Positions 1 through 12,797 of a DNA stretch of 64,000 nucleotides are shown here, in pieces (position 1 is the first letter of the stretch; every line of letters begins with the position of its first letter). The DNA comes from Saururus chinensis. Its lineage: Eukaryota > Streptophyta > Magnoliopsida > Piperales > Saururaceae. The DNA is taken from contig CP141140.1 of the NCBI GenBank assembly GCA_035235625.1, positions 23,456,685-23,520,684 on the forward strand, in the 5' to 3' direction. The notes under the pieces were generated by a model that saw only the letters and a list, made by a program, of their open reading frames with translations, did not search any database and was not told the origin of the DNA. Position numbers and translations under genes: made by a program.

Positions 1-1297
1 TCTATATGTAGAGTAGAGATAAAGGCTTTATTCAAATTTGGAAGCAGGTAGAGTAGGGGTAAAAGCTCTACTCAAATGTAGAAATCTTCAAAGGGGTAAG
101 CATGCATGTGTCGATGTTGGGTTGTCTAGAGGACTTCATTGGGTATGGACATCCCAGTTATATATGCTGTCCACAAGCAACATGCTACGACCTTTGCCTT
201 CATATATATATCAGAAGGGTAGGCCAACCAGTTCAAAAGGGATTGAAGTTAACTATAAAAACAAAGTTTAGTTTAGCAGCATGATACAAGGGGGAGAAGT
301 TCGTGGTGATGGGAAGAAATGTAAATGCTTAAAAGAAAAGAATGTGACGAATAATATGACGAGTAGTTGTGTCTGTGATGTGCTTGTAAAGCATGAGAAA
401 TTGTGAGGAACCCTAAGTTACTAATAATGTGAAAAGGGTACATTGGAAAATAATCTAAGAATGGGTTTAATGAATCAATCTTGTTTGAAAAGATCATGTA
501 TTTAATTACAGTTTGTTATCCTCCTTAGTATGCTTTGATGTACTTGTGCATCTTTGTAGTGCAGGTTCTTTAGGGGGAGATCTATAAGTATCTAGTTGAG
601 GTGGTAATGATCAACTTAGCTACAACAAAGTATATATCATCTCTGCTATAGTATAGTGTTTTAAACTGAGCTCGCGATCTTGTACCTTCACCTCACCAAC
701 ACAATTCCTAAAAAAAATAGTTTTATTTGTAAAAAAAGTTTAAAAAATATTTATTGTATTATCTAAATTATCTGAGGAGCTGTGTCATGAAAAGATGCAC
801 ATCCAATTGCCCTTGTTATGGTGGAATGTGTCTCTAGAAGGCTGATGAATTGTTGGTAGGTCCAAATCGGTAACCCGTTTGAGTCTGGTCTTGCTCTTGT
901 TGACCCAGCCCAATTTCCCTATAAATAAAAAGGGTGTCCACTAAATTATGTCCAGTTCAAGGGAATCAATTATTGAAATAAAAATAAAAAAATACAAAAT
1001 GATTTGGAGCAGGCGAGGAGTGTTCTGACCAAGTTTTAGCCCAGGAAAAAAAATAGAGGTTATAAGATAACCACTTTGTCCTTGTAGTTAAATTGTGGTT
1101 TAATATTTAAAATGGATTCTAAAGGGGCTTACAAGTGGAGTTAAAAATTGAAAAAATTACTAGTGAAAAGTGAGGATGTACCCTAATTTTGGACTAAACC
1201 ACATAATGGTTTAAATCCCAATAATTAGTTAAATGATCATTTTTCTCTAGGTTTATGGTGTGAACCGTGAGTGAACCAAGGTCAGTTTAAGGGGTTA
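1..1297. other. Unassigned AT-rich intergenic DNA
   Basis: No convincing coding exon, RNA gene or element end was found here. The open frames are short and show no recognisable domain. The right edge is the boundary of an LTR-like repeat beginning TGTCACGACC at 1298. Confidence 0.5.
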
Positions 1298-2877
1298 TGT
1301 CACGACCCACCTTAGAGGTTGGGTCTACCTTCAAAGTCTACTTAAGTTAGGATTTATTTTATTATTAAAAATATTTTAGAGTAATTAAGAGTTTATTCTT
1401 ATTAGGCTTACACTAATGTGAGAGGCTCATTTAAAAAAAAACATATATTGAAACTTAAAATTAAAATTATAACTCTCCCAGGTCATGACCTGGAGGAATT
1501 TTTCCATAAGTATAACATAATAAAGTTCATTTCCCATGAAATATAATGTCTGTGTACAAACACATAAGGCAAAAAAATAAACAAATCTTGTAGAGATGAA
1601 CAAAAGTAAGAAAAGTACTTAAGACCCAGTACAGTTATAGATCTTTAGTCACTTTGTGAAGCTCCCAAATAGTTTCTCCTGAAGTGTTTCTTCTACCCGC
1701 AACATATTCCACATCGGGTCCTGCAAGGTTTGGGGGTTGATGAGTATATTGAAATACTCAATAGGAAAATTTATACTTTAGACATAAGCATGACATAACA
1801 ATTTTTAAATAAAATAACAGATATTACTTTTTGAAAGCTGGGACATGCCTCTCACCCCTAAAGCTTCTCCCTACATATTGAAAATATTACTACGATTTGT
1901 AAACTCTCATGACTTACTACCAATGTCCTCGACACCTATTTCATCCTAAGGTGTCTGTTGAGGATACAAAACAACCACCTCTTACTCCTCTACAGATCAT
2001 CCATAAATTATTTTGTTCTTGTGAAGAAAAGAGCCACCCGTGCTCATGGGGCCCTAAGATTAAGTGATTAGATAGTCTTCCCTTGATACTATCTATCCTA
2101 ACATGTGTAGCCTTCTTAAAGGTTCTTGCCTTTAGGGGCTAGCCAAGGTTCTTGCACCTCATTAGGGTCTAACTACTCTAATATGTGTACCATGCATCCA
2201 ATTTCCCTTCAGATTAAAGTTGTAAACTTCTCTATTCATAGAGGTTTGTTCGCACATCTACCAAGCTTTGAATAATATATTAGTCTTGAATTCCCTTACT
2301 AATAAAGGGAATTTTTCTTTTCCAAATATCCCATCCTACTATTTGGCTGTTCAAAAACCCTAACCTTACCTTTACAAGCTATGAGCACATTACTAATAAC
2401 GACCATAAAGATAGGGTTGGTAGCTCATCTCAACGAGATAATTACCCTTCATTTATCTCATCTCAGTAATTTGGTTGACATGCTTGTATGCACTTTTAAA
2501 AATATTCTTAAAATCACCATTTTAACATGGAAATAATTTTCTAAAACCACATTTCAAACATACCTTACTTGTCTATAAGTAAAATAATAGTGAAGCTAGA
2601 TTTTCTCTATATCAAAAGACTCTCAGTGCATAATTCATAACTTAATTTAAAAGAAAATTATTTGATAAAATGAATATATTGGGCAAACATAAAAAAAAGT
2701 ATTTGAAATTAACTTAAACTCTTATTATAATAAAGTCGTATATCTTAGTTTCAAAAATATATCATATGTAAGTATTTATGCCTTAAAGAAGGATAACAAC
2801 TCTTACCTAATTCTTTGTGCGAGCTTGAAGGCGATGAGTAGAAAACTCCACAATTAGATAACCATTTTTACCTTTAT
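1298..2877 (-). repeat. LTR fossil C1, part 1 (interrupted by C2)
   Basis: This stretch starts TGTCACGACC and runs parallel to the neighbouring LTR at 2878-4993. Matching landmarks include the passage before the 'cacataag' motif, a 'gggggttgatgag' segment near 1733, and 'cctctcacc' near 1851. Read on the minus strand it would be the 3' part of an LTR. A second LTR of the same family has inserted into it, and the C1 match resumes to the right of that copy near 5018. No matching target duplication was found for C1. It is an old LTR-retrotransposon fossil, probably Gypsy-like by LTR style, but no coding part remains to prove the family. Confidence 0.6.
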
Positions 2878-4993
2878 TGTCATGACTCGAGATTTTATAA
2901 AACATATAAAGAGTTAAAAAGTAAAATCAGAGCTTGCTCGGGTCGCAACCTTGAAACATATAACCATAAATGTAACATGAAATATTTTATTCCCCAAAAA
3001 ATATACTGTATGTGTACAAATACATAAGTAAAGATATAAACAAGTTTCCTCAAGCCAAAAGTATGAAAATATACTTAGAAACCTACTGGTGTAACCATAG
3101 ACTCTATAGACACCATTTGAAGCTCCCAAAAAGTATATTTACTGCTTTCTTCTACACCCGTCTATTCCACACCGGGCCCTACACGGTCTGGGGGGTGGTG
3201 AGCATTTTAAAATACTTAGTAGGAGTACTTATCCTATCAAACATAAATATAACATCTGGTAGTTTGTAAAAAAACATAATCAAGTAAATAGATAATACTT
3301 TGCGAAGAAGCGATAAGGGTGTGCCTCTCACCCAAAAACTTCCCCAGGGCTTCTTTCTATATATCGAAGATGCTTTTAGGGTTTGCAAGCTCTCATAGCT
3401 TACCACTAGTGTCTCAGACACTAATTATATTATAAAGAATTTGTTGTAGGTATAAAGCAGTGACTTCTTACTCCTCTCCAGATTTTCTGTAAAACACTCC
3501 GTGCTTATAGAGGGAAGAGCCACCCGTGCTCATGGGGCACCGAGATCTAGAGAGCAAAGTATTTTTCTATGATACTCTCTACCTTAGTGCACGTAATAGT
3601 TTCCATTCGTTGGGGGCGAATTAGGGGTCTTGCCCTTAGTTAGGTGCTCACCAGGCTAATGTGCGTACCGTGTATCCGATTCTAAATCGGATTTACCTAT
3701 GTACTCTCAATTATAGAACTCTATTGGTATGTCTACCAATTTGAGCTCTAAACAATTAAATCTCTTATATGCCAGACTCAAACGGGAATTTCCTTCTCTT
3801 TTATTTTCTTTACTTTAAACAATCTTCTACAAAGATCAACCTTTCAAAATCCTAGCATCGCCTTTACAAGTCATGGTCATATTACTAACAATGATTATAA
3901 AGGTAGGGTTAGTCGCTCGTTTCAATGAGACACCCCTTGTTAATCTCATCTTAGAAACTCGGTGGTCATGATTGTATGTATTTTTTAAAATCATTTTGAT
4001 AGAACAACAATTCCATAAAAACCATCTTTCAATCTTACCATACTTGAAAATAATGGTGAAGCTAGATTTTCTTTATATCACTTATAGCATAAAGCATAAA
4101 GCATAAAGCATAATTCCTAATTAAATTCAAAAGATAAATACTTAATAAATCAAGTATATGAGGCAATTCTAAAACATACATGCAAATTAACTAGATTTAT
4201 CCATGTAAAATTTCAAAGATAACCAATGTAAGTATTTATGTCTTAAAAGAGGATAAAAGCCCCTGCCTTGATTTTCAAGCGAGAAAATAAACGATACTCT
4301 GGACAGCCCGAAATTAAATATCCAATTTCTGAGCTGTAGAGATCTCGAATTAGAAAAATAACTCCGCCACGACATTTGGCATGTTCAATTTAGGTAGAAA
4401 CGCCTCTTAAACGACTTAAATCAGTCTTAAAATGAGGAATAAACAAATAAAAGAAGTTTCAAAATGATTTGAAACAGAAAGCCGACACCTTTTTATAAGA
4501 AAACCAGACTGAGTAGATGTGCATCACGTGTCAGACACACGTCTGACGTGTCACTGATGCTCGTAAGCTTTTTGACGCTTGTCAGAGTCGTGCGTAAGCT
4601 TTCTGACATGCGTCTCTAACGTGCGTCGCTTCTCTGACGCGTATCATCTTCTTACGCTGCCACGTGGCAACATATTTATAAATATATTTTTTGTTTTTAA
4701 AATTTTAAAACATCATGCCTTTTTATCCCAAAGTCGGAATCATGCGTTCTTAGTACCGATGGACTCGTATCGACGAGCCCTTTGAAACTAGACCCCACAT
4801 GGGTAGGTTAGCTCATATTGTCAAAGTGGGTCCTGCCTATAAGACATGTTTCCCAATGTCGTAACTTTTGCTCCCAACCTCCGTTTCGTGTGTTCTTGGG
4901 TTCGTTACGCTTATTTCACCGAGCTCTATTCAATACACCTAACTTTTACCATAAAAATTATAAGAAGATTATTTAAAAATTACAGATGTTACA
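2878..4993 (-). repeat. Solo LTR fossil C2, nested in C1
   Basis: This repeat of about 2.1 kb is bounded by TGTCATGAC at the left and GATGTTACA at the right, the complementary TG...CA ends of an LTR. It is flanked by TTTAT (2873-2877) and CTTAT (4994-4998), a 5-bp target duplication with one difference. It shares a central segment, in inverse orientation, with the LTRs at 7806-9438 and 9974-12105. No internal coding region accompanies it, so it is best read as a solo LTR left by recombination. It is younger than C1, which it interrupts. Confidence 0.75.
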
Positions 4994-5600
4994 CTTATAG
5001 AGTCTTCAAATCCTCAAAATAACCATTCCATCATGTAGAGTATGCTCAAATGATATAAGAACGCCTCTTAAATGACCCAAATCAGACTTAAAATTACTCA
5101 GAAACAAGTAAAACAAGAAAAAACATGGGGGAAAGGGGTATGGGATCAGAAAGAACACTCCTCCCTTTGTTTATAGGCACTGTGGCACCATTATATGTGG
5201 TGCCACCATGCGTAATGCGCAGATGTGTGGGCCTATCTTGTGTTGCATGTGACTTACGTTAGTGCCTTTTTTTTCAATATCCTTATTAATTAGTGGATAA
5301 TGATGTCAACGATAATTAATGAGCACGTATAATGCTATGCTTTTTGAGATGGTTGTAGTTTCTTAGCAAAAGTACATCTAGATCATATAATGTTGGCAAT
5401 AACATTGGCAATGTTGGCCCGATCTGAAAATATTTTTGTTCTTTTAAAAATTCCCTTCTTGAGAGAGTAGATGTTTGTTGTTTGGTCTTATTGGTTGCAT
5501 GTTTTTCAGGTGAGGACTAGTAAGACCATGATCATCAGTGGGGGATTGAGGACGACATTACACTAGTGAGATCTAGTTTTTTACTTTTACAATTTTGTAA
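4994..5600 (-). repeat. LTR fossil C1, part 2 (continuation)
   Basis: From about 5018 ('cgcctcttaaatgacc') this matches the interior of C2 near 4402 ('cgcctcttaaacgac'). The LTR match of C1 therefore resumes after the C2 insertion. The right end is uncertain: a TTACA at about 5570 is a candidate boundary, but it lacks a matching duplication. Confidence 0.45.
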
Positions 5601-6356
5601 GTAATTATAATTATTAGCTTGAGAGACAACTTTACTTAGTTATTTATTTTTATATTGATGAAGAGGTTTGAATGTAGAAGAATGGCTTACTATTTACGGA
5701 TTTTTGAGATGTGTAGTAATATCATATGTTTTGATATTCACATTTCTGAACCCCAATTATCTTAACCTAGATATTTAATTTCATAATTTGCATTGCATTT
5801 AAGAAAACAATTTCACATGATTTACCATGTAGTATTTAAAAAGGGGTTTAAAAATTTATGTCGTGATAGGACCCAAGTGGTAGTGATTCTAAGCCTACCA
5901 TGATTGCTAAGAACCCCAAGTATTTGTGATGCACTATCATCCTGTATACATCGAAAACTCTTAAGCCATATCCCGTATGCATAAGGAGGCGAAGGCAATG
6001 ACCATCTGTGGGCTAATTACCTCCTTGTCATGGCTAACACATAGTCCTTTGAAGACCTTACTCTCATGCATTCTATCCTACATTCAAGAGAACTCTAAGA
6101 TAGAAGTCAACACTCTCATGGAAATATAACTTAACTGTACTACTATTGATTACTATTCAATCAAATTATCTTTATGACCCATACTCTTATTATGGGTACA
6201 ATCTTAAGTTTAGGGTCCACATGACACCTTACACACTCTCAAGATTTAAACACGGTATTCACTTTCTCTATTAGAGCATAATATTTGTACAACCTATACC
6301 ATAATAGATTAACGGTATATCTAAGAGGAATTACATACATTTAAAATTGAATCTTG
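5600..6356. other. Unassigned intergenic DNA
   Basis: AT-rich DNA with no supported gene. Around 5500-5870 there are phrases typical of plant LTR 3' regions, such as 'caggtgaggac', with a TGTCGTGATA-like end near 5863. A further degraded LTR may lie here, but I could not fix its ends. Confidence 0.35.
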
Positions 6357-6361
6357 GTTTC

Positions 6362-7258
6362 TGTTAGCCCCTTAACTTGACAGATGCGGAAAGGGGGCGG
6401 CTACTCCCATACTTGGCAGCGGACAACCAAGTTTTGCTAGGCAGCAGACAACCTAGGCAGCCCCTTGGGCACGGACGGATGTTGGGACAGCACAGGAGAT
6501 GTTCCAGACGAGCTACTATCCTTGCGGAGCAGGCTGGGTAGGAGTCCTTGTGCGGGCGGGACTCTCGTAGCGAAGCTGGGCGCTGCTTAGACTTAGGGGA
6601 GAACTCCTAAGGCGGATAGGATTCAGCTTATGCTGGCTAACTGCACTCCTAGTTGGAGTAGGAGACCGGGCAGCAGACTCCTAGGACAGACAGGACTCGT
6701 ACAGGCAGGCTGGCTACACTCCTAGGACGGATGGGAGTTGGTTGGTTGGTTCCCTTGGATGGCATGACTCTTGGTGGTAGCATGGTGAAGGACTTCTAGC
6801 GGAAGACGAACTCGCGAAGGCTTCCTAATCTATGCTAGCCCAGAATGGCTTTGGGGTGAGAGTTGGACAGGGTGAGGACACTTGTATTGGGTGGTTTCTG
6901 TACTTCTAGTTGTTCTAGGACAGTCAGCCTATGGCTGAGTCTATTTAAGGGAATGGTTGGGGCAGCCATGGCATGAGAATGATCTGATTTTCCTACATAG
7001 CGAACCAGGGAGGAAGAGAAGAGAGAGTTCTCAGCCTAGTTGTTCAGCCCTGCCCTCTCCCTACTTGTGTATTTCAGCGGATTGATTTACATAGCTTGGG
7101 CGGAGACCCTTGCACCAGGTTGGTTGTATTGCTTTGTGGTTGTTTTGCTTGTTTTCCCTTGCATATACGAGTGGGAAGGGAGAGAGTGGCTACTGGCTGC
7201 GCAGTGTAGTCAGGCCATCACGAGTGCGAACGCTACTCAAAGTTTTGCACCCGTGACA
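6362..7258 (+). repeat. Solo LTR fossil E
   Basis: An 897-bp GC-richer block opens TGTTAGCCCC and closes CCCGTGACA. It is flanked by a perfect 5-bp duplication GTTTC (6357-6361 and 7259-7263). It contains a TATTTAA promoter-like box near 6942 and short internal repeats of 'cctaggac' type between about 6600 and 6740. No coding region follows. It is unrelated to the 2-kb LTR family beside it and looks like a solo LTR of moderate age. Confidence 0.8.
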
Positions 7259-7263
7259 GTTTC

Positions 7264-7800
7264 CATCATTGCATTGACATGTTGGTATGTGTTGATAGTG
7301 AGCCTAGGTTCGAAACTTACATTACATTAACATGCCAATCGACATGTTGAAGACATGTCCAACATTGTATCTTTTTTTAAGGTAAATTCTATGCATTCCT
7401 ATTCTTGAGCAAGCATCTATATATCACATGGCTTAAAACACAAGATTTTCTCTACAAAAAATTCTAAGGGTCATCTATTTCCATGACAGTATCCTTTGTG
7501 ATAAACCACAATTAGAATCACAATTGATTCCATCATTACAATTCAAAGTATGGCTTAACACATGCACCTTGTCGTGCTTCCACTCCTCTATACACATGTC
7601 CTGCAGAGTGGTACAACAAACTGGCAGCCCTTAACTTCAGGCTCATGGTCACTTGAAACACGTCAGTGATGTCTACTACATTTCCAACCACACTTCTAAC
7701 TTATATAATGTAAAAAGATCATCTTTTGTTGATTACCATAAACTGATGCATCATCATCAACTTATTATTAAGTTGAGGTTAGGCTATCTAACCCATCTCT
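7264..7800. other. Unassigned intergenic DNA between two solo LTRs
   Basis: AT-rich sequence with no supported gene. It contains short imperfect repeats of the type 'gacatgttg' around 7278-7360. Similar phrases reappear at about 9690-9770, so one older element may have been split by later LTR insertions. Confidence 0.35.
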
Positions 7801-7805
7801 AGAAT

Positions 7806-9438
7806 TGTAATGACCCTAATTTTCAAAGATATTTATCTATCTTTGATAATGCTTATATTCAAGTTTTTATCAAGTTGAAATTACTTAAAGATTATACTCA
7901 ATAAGCTTTTATAATGATGTCATGGAGCACTAAAAGATGAGTGTAACGGGCCTTAAACCGCTCTAATTAGACACTGGGGCCAAAAGTTTTGGCCTCGAGA
8001 AACATGCTGCATAGGTGGGGCCTACTTAAAAAGTGCAGCAAAATCCCCCGTGTGGGGTCTAGTTTTATGGGTCTGGTTAATACGAGTCCATTGGTACAAA
8101 AAACACATGAAACAGAGTCTGGGAGAGAAAGTTACACGTGCTTAAAGTTTTTAAAAATTTTAAAATGAATAAATAAATAAAATAATATTTATTGCATCAG
8201 CTGGCATCAGCATGCTGAGGCCAGCAAACTCATGTCGGTGTGATGCTCTGTGATGCAGTTTTGCCACACGCAACGTTCTTCTTCTCTATTTCCACAGGTT
8301 TAGCTATAAATTTTGAACTCAGATCTCTTCTCTTCGTAATTTTTCAAGTTCTACCACTCCGTAAACTTCTTTTCTTCCATTCTAATCAGTTTTAACTCCA
8401 AATTAAGCAGTTCAAAAACCATTTCTAACTAAATTGAGTGTGCCAGACGTGGTAGTGGGGTCAGCTTTTCTGTTTGAAGCCCTTTTCAACTACTAAATTA
8501 TACCTCAAGTTTGAGGTAGGGAGTCTTAAACTCTAAACTGATGCTTTGCCCATAGCATTATTCATTCCATACCGTTTTTGTTCAATTATGCTTATTTGGT
8601 TTATTTATGAGGAATGCTATATTTGAGAAATATTTTGTATGCTCCTTTTTATATTTTGGTGTGTGCTTTTTCTAGATAGTTTCGATCATATTTGAAGGCT
8701 AGTTATTTAGCATAAAGTCAAATAACTATCAAAGCATAACTCCTTCATACTCATCGAGGAAAATAATCGGTATGGCACGTGTGAGGATGTGGAACATCAT
8801 GGAAAAATTCCTCACTTTCTAAGCCTCTTAATACCCTACGAGTATCGGGGGAACGCCATTGGGTATCATAGCTTCTAGATTGATCGTCATTGCATGAACT
8901 AACATTTTCTGATTCTGGTTTTGAATATTTTTTTGAAATATATTTTTAGGTAAAGATAAAGTTTTAAATTATTTTGTGAATTTTTGGCTTAGCATTACTT
9001 TACATATTAACACGACCTACTAAGTATAAATATACTCACCCACCCCTAGATTATGCAGGAATTATAACTAGAACGAAGGTAGAAGAGTAAGTGTTATCCA
9101 AATAATTTATCTGGTTGTTGCTGTAGATATAATCTTTGTAATTATTTTGTGACCAGTATATAAAGGCATGATATGCCTCGTATTTGTATAATTATTTGAT
9201 CTATGCACAGTAATTGTAGACATGTAATTAAATTTACTATGCTCCTTGAATTTGATATTTATAATATTTTGGTTGTGCTATTACTCTGATATTTTTTTAA
9301 GTTTTTTTTTGTTGTCATGTTTAAATTTTGTGTGTTATATGCACCGATAGCCATCATGTTCGGTCACATGAGTATATTTACACATGTCGGACAAAATTAT
9401 GCTATTTATTATATCATTATAAAATGGTGGTCGTCACA
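7806..9438 (+). repeat. Solo LTR fossil A
   Basis: A 1,633-bp repeat runs from TGTAATGACCC to GTCGTCACA. It is flanked by perfect AGAAT duplications (7801-7805 and 9439-9443). Its interior shares the segment around 7990-8130 with the LTR at 9974-12105 and, inverted, with C2. A TATAAAT box lies near 8303. No internal retroelement region is present, so this is a solo LTR. Confidence 0.85.
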
Positions 9439-9443
9439 AGAAT

Positions 9444-9968
9444 ATCTTCTGCAATCTTCCTCACATACAAGAGCAGGATTATCTACGACATCCAATATAT
9501 TTTGACAACAAGTAGCACATGTCTCAATTGAAGATCTTCCTCTAAAAGTTCTCCAAACCTATATTTCTCCTTTTCTAATTTTATGGATGGTTTTCAAATG
9601 AAAGAATGCCTTCATAAGGTTGTAACATATTGTTTCTTTGAAACCCTCGAACTACCCATGATTCTACTATGCATCAATAAATTGTCCTTGCTCGTTAACA
9701 CGTTGATATGCCAGTGAATCACTTATGGTTTATTGGCATCTAGCCAACACATTGGAGACATGTTGCTGATAGACAGTCACTCCAAAAATGTTTTATTTTT
9801 AATTCAAAATTATTCTGTATATTAAACTTGTGGGTGTTACAATAGACAACTCTATCGACAGTCAACTATTATCTACGTGTTATCGTGAACTGCCAATAAT
9901 AGAAGTTTGTGGTTTCTTGGTGCTCGAGAAAGATCAAAATCAAGTAAAAATAATGCCTATTGTTGATA
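9444..9968. other. Unassigned spacer between LTR fossils
   Basis: About 520 bp with no coding or structural feature I can support. It may be the continuation of the DNA seen at 7264-7800. Confidence 0.35.
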
Positions 9969-9973
9969 TTTAT

Positions 9974-11319
9974 TGTAATACCCCACTTTTTCGATTACAT
10001 TTAAGGGTGTTTGAGGTAATTAGTAAATTTTTTGATAAATTATAGACAGTTTCAAGGGTTGAAACCTCCATATATGAGTAGAGCTCGAAGAAACGAGTGT
10101 AACGAATCAAAGAATGGGCGAAACAGAGGTCATGACTAGAAGTTAAGACCTTGAGAAACATTGAAAATAGGTAGGACCCACTTGGAAAGAGCATGATATA
10201 TTGCTTTAAGTGGGTTAGTATTGAAGGGCTCGCCGATATGAGTCCAACAATACCAAGAACGCATGAATCCGAATTTGGGGTAGGAAGTTACTCGCGTTTG
10301 AAGATAATTGTTAAAAAAAAATGGTGTGCGGCACGCGACTGGCACGCGTAGCAGCGCTGGTTGGCGTGGTGAGACACACGCCCACATTATTGCAGTGTCA
10401 TGGAAAAATGGTACGGCAGGCACTGCATTTCCGCGCTTGGGCACGACCCGCGTGTCACCGCAGTGCCTCTGCTTGAAACCTACGGCACCGCCGAATTTGG
10501 TAGCATAGCAGTGTGGTTTCGGCTCGCCGGGGGTCTATAAATACCCCATTTGTGCAGTTTTTTAGCAGAACTTGAATTCTCCCATTTCTGAGTGTTATGA
10601 GTCCGATTAAGGTCATTCAAGAGGCATTCTTAAGTAAATTGAATGTACTCTATGCAATGGAGCGGTCCTTTCTTCAAGTTGGAGACCGTATAAGGAGGAA
10701 ACACCCCAAGAGAATGAGAGGTCCTACCCATTGTCCTCAAGCACCGACAAACTTCTTTTTCTCTGTTTCTAAGCATCCTAGCTCCGATTTAGTCTATCTA
10801 AGAGGTGTTCTTGACTAAATTGAGCATGCTCTTCACAATGGAGGGGTTCGTTCTCTGAGTTGGCAATTGCATAAGGAGAAAATGCCCCGAAACAAGGAGA
10901 AGCCCTGCCTGTCATCCTTGAGCATTCGAGAAAGAAAAAGGAGTCAGAAGTAAGATGGGGTTCTGTTAGAAGTTGCTGGGCCACGACGAGAGAAGCCATC
11001 TAGAGTAGGGGAGGCTCTATCTTTCACCGAAGAGCCACCCAGTTAGAAAAGTATTTCAAAGCTAAGGGGAGGCTCCGCCCATAGTTCACAAATGTGGAAG
11101 GAGAAAAACATCTCTGAAAGGAGGATGTTTTGTTCGACACCCCAAGTACGAAAAGCAAGGAGCATTTCAAGGAGAAAGGATGCTACATCCGCCTACTTCA
11201 AAGGAGATTCTACCTACCATATCTGAATCTAAAAGGAGGATGATCCGAAGAAATGAACAGCTCTAACGCTGCCGCTTCCGATATCTCGTATAGGTAAGTA
11301 TACCTGATCTCCCGTATGA

Positions 11320-11359
<40 letters not shown>

Positions 11360-12105
11360 TAAGTAGTTAACTTAGGGTGTTAAATTAATTGTACGCTTAC
11401 ACATCTTAATTAGTGATAATAATGTACTAATTAATATGCATGAATCGTTATGATATTTTGATTTGAATTACTTTGTTATACTTTATCTGATATGATCTGG
11501 AATGTCATGTCATGCTTTGATGTGACTTGTTATATTCTGTCTCACTCTAGGGTAGAGCGAGATGTGTGGTGTGTGTTGTTTGGTCTCGGCTTAGTGATAG
11601 AGAGAGACATGTGTATATGCTTGATCCCGCTCTGAGGTAGAGTGAGATGTACGATTTCGTTGATTTATTAAGCTCCGCTTAACTCCAATAGATTACAAAT
11701 TGTAATATGATTTTGATTGAATACCAGTATAAATATATATTTTAACATATATGATTTTGTACTGCTTGATGTCTGTAATAGCTGTTAGGCAGAACTACGT
11801 TCGGATCCGATCGTATTGGAATAAAATCCAAAACGTACATAGGCAACTAACGATAAGATAATGTTGGCCAGATCCAAATTAATTATAATAATAAATTTTA
11901 TTTTGATTTACACACGACAAACTATGAAGCTTCGTTGTGTATATGTGGTCGTTACAACGTGAGTCTACTTATAAGAAAGTCTTAAAGCTCTGTAGTGCGT
12001 AGATGAACTTTGTACCTCTTGCACACATATGATGATTTCTGGCTTAAGGAAAGAAAATTTTTATTAAGAGATTTTATGAACCCCGGTTCGGGTTGGGTCA
12101 TTACA
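9974..12105 (+). repeat. Solo LTR fossil B
   Basis: A 2,132-bp repeat opens TGTAATACCCCAC and closes GGGTCATTACA. It is flanked by perfect TTTAT duplications (9969-9973 and 12106-12110). A clear TATAAATA box sits at 10536-10543 after a GC-rich segment, as expected for an LTR promoter. Its segment at 10140-10300 matches 7990-8130 directly and 4740-4870 in inverted form. No coding region is attached. It contains a (TA)n microsatellite at about 11323-11357. Confidence 0.85.
11323..11357. repeat. (TA)n microsatellite
   Basis: A run of about 17 TA dinucleotides inside solo LTR B. It is a simple repeat and likely length-polymorphic. Confidence 0.95.
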
Positions 12106-12110
12106 TTTAT

Positions 12111-12797
12111 GGAGTTGAATATGCTTATGTGTTCATTTTTAAAGATTAGAGTTTATAAAAATAAAAGAAATAAATGGCTCCTCATTTGGTTTGTGGCTAG
12201 TCCCGCTAAATTTCGAGAATGTAGTGGTGGTGGAAGAGGAGCAAAAGAAAAAGTAGAGGGAGGAGGTGAAGGAGTTGGCAACAGAAAGTGAGGAGAAAGC
12301 GGAGAAGGAGGTTGAGGTGGAGCTGGACAGGAGGCAGGTATGGGAGGTGGGGTAGGGCTGGTTTGGTAGGTAAGAGGGGATGGGGTGCTTGAGTCACTTT
12401 TTACGGCATGCATGGCTAACATATGCACATGGCCGTTTTAAGGAGTACCCATATATCACATTTCTTGGAAATGGAAGGATTTCTCTATAATGCTCCTATA
12501 TATATATATATATATATATGGTGGGATCACACTGTCATCAAATTACTAAAGTGCAAAAATATATTTTCATTTGTATCATGGCAAAAGAAAGTAAAAAAAA
12601 ATGGTGTCAATGTTCTGTTAAAATATCCATTAGTCCATAGCAACTATATTTTTTCATTTTTTCACTAATCATGGTCAGTAGATTGATTTTTGCTCATTTC
12701 ATTAATTACACCAATAATATTTAGGATCCAACAAGGTTTCGTATATTTTTTGTATAATGCAATTATAAATATCTAGTTTAGGATTAAGACAGTAATT
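12111..12797. other. Spacer with purine-rich tract and short AT repeat
   Basis: No gene is supported. Positions about 12218-12370 are strongly purine-rich (GGAGG and GAAG runs), which explains the long proline-rich open frame on the opposite strand. A short (AT)n run lies near 12499-12520. Confidence 0.5.

Noticed and set aside
10308-10508. 66-codon frame in GC-rich DNA
   Set aside because: It lies in the promoter-proximal part of solo LTR B, just before its TATA box, with no domain.
9974-11956. LTR B ending at GTCGTTACA (11956)
   Set aside because: The flanks of that end do not match, whereas the end at 12105 gives a perfect TTTAT duplication.
12153-12428. Proline-rich open frame on the minus strand
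   Set aside because: It is the complement of a purine-rich low-complexity tract, with no domain, no start context and overlapping frames of equal length.
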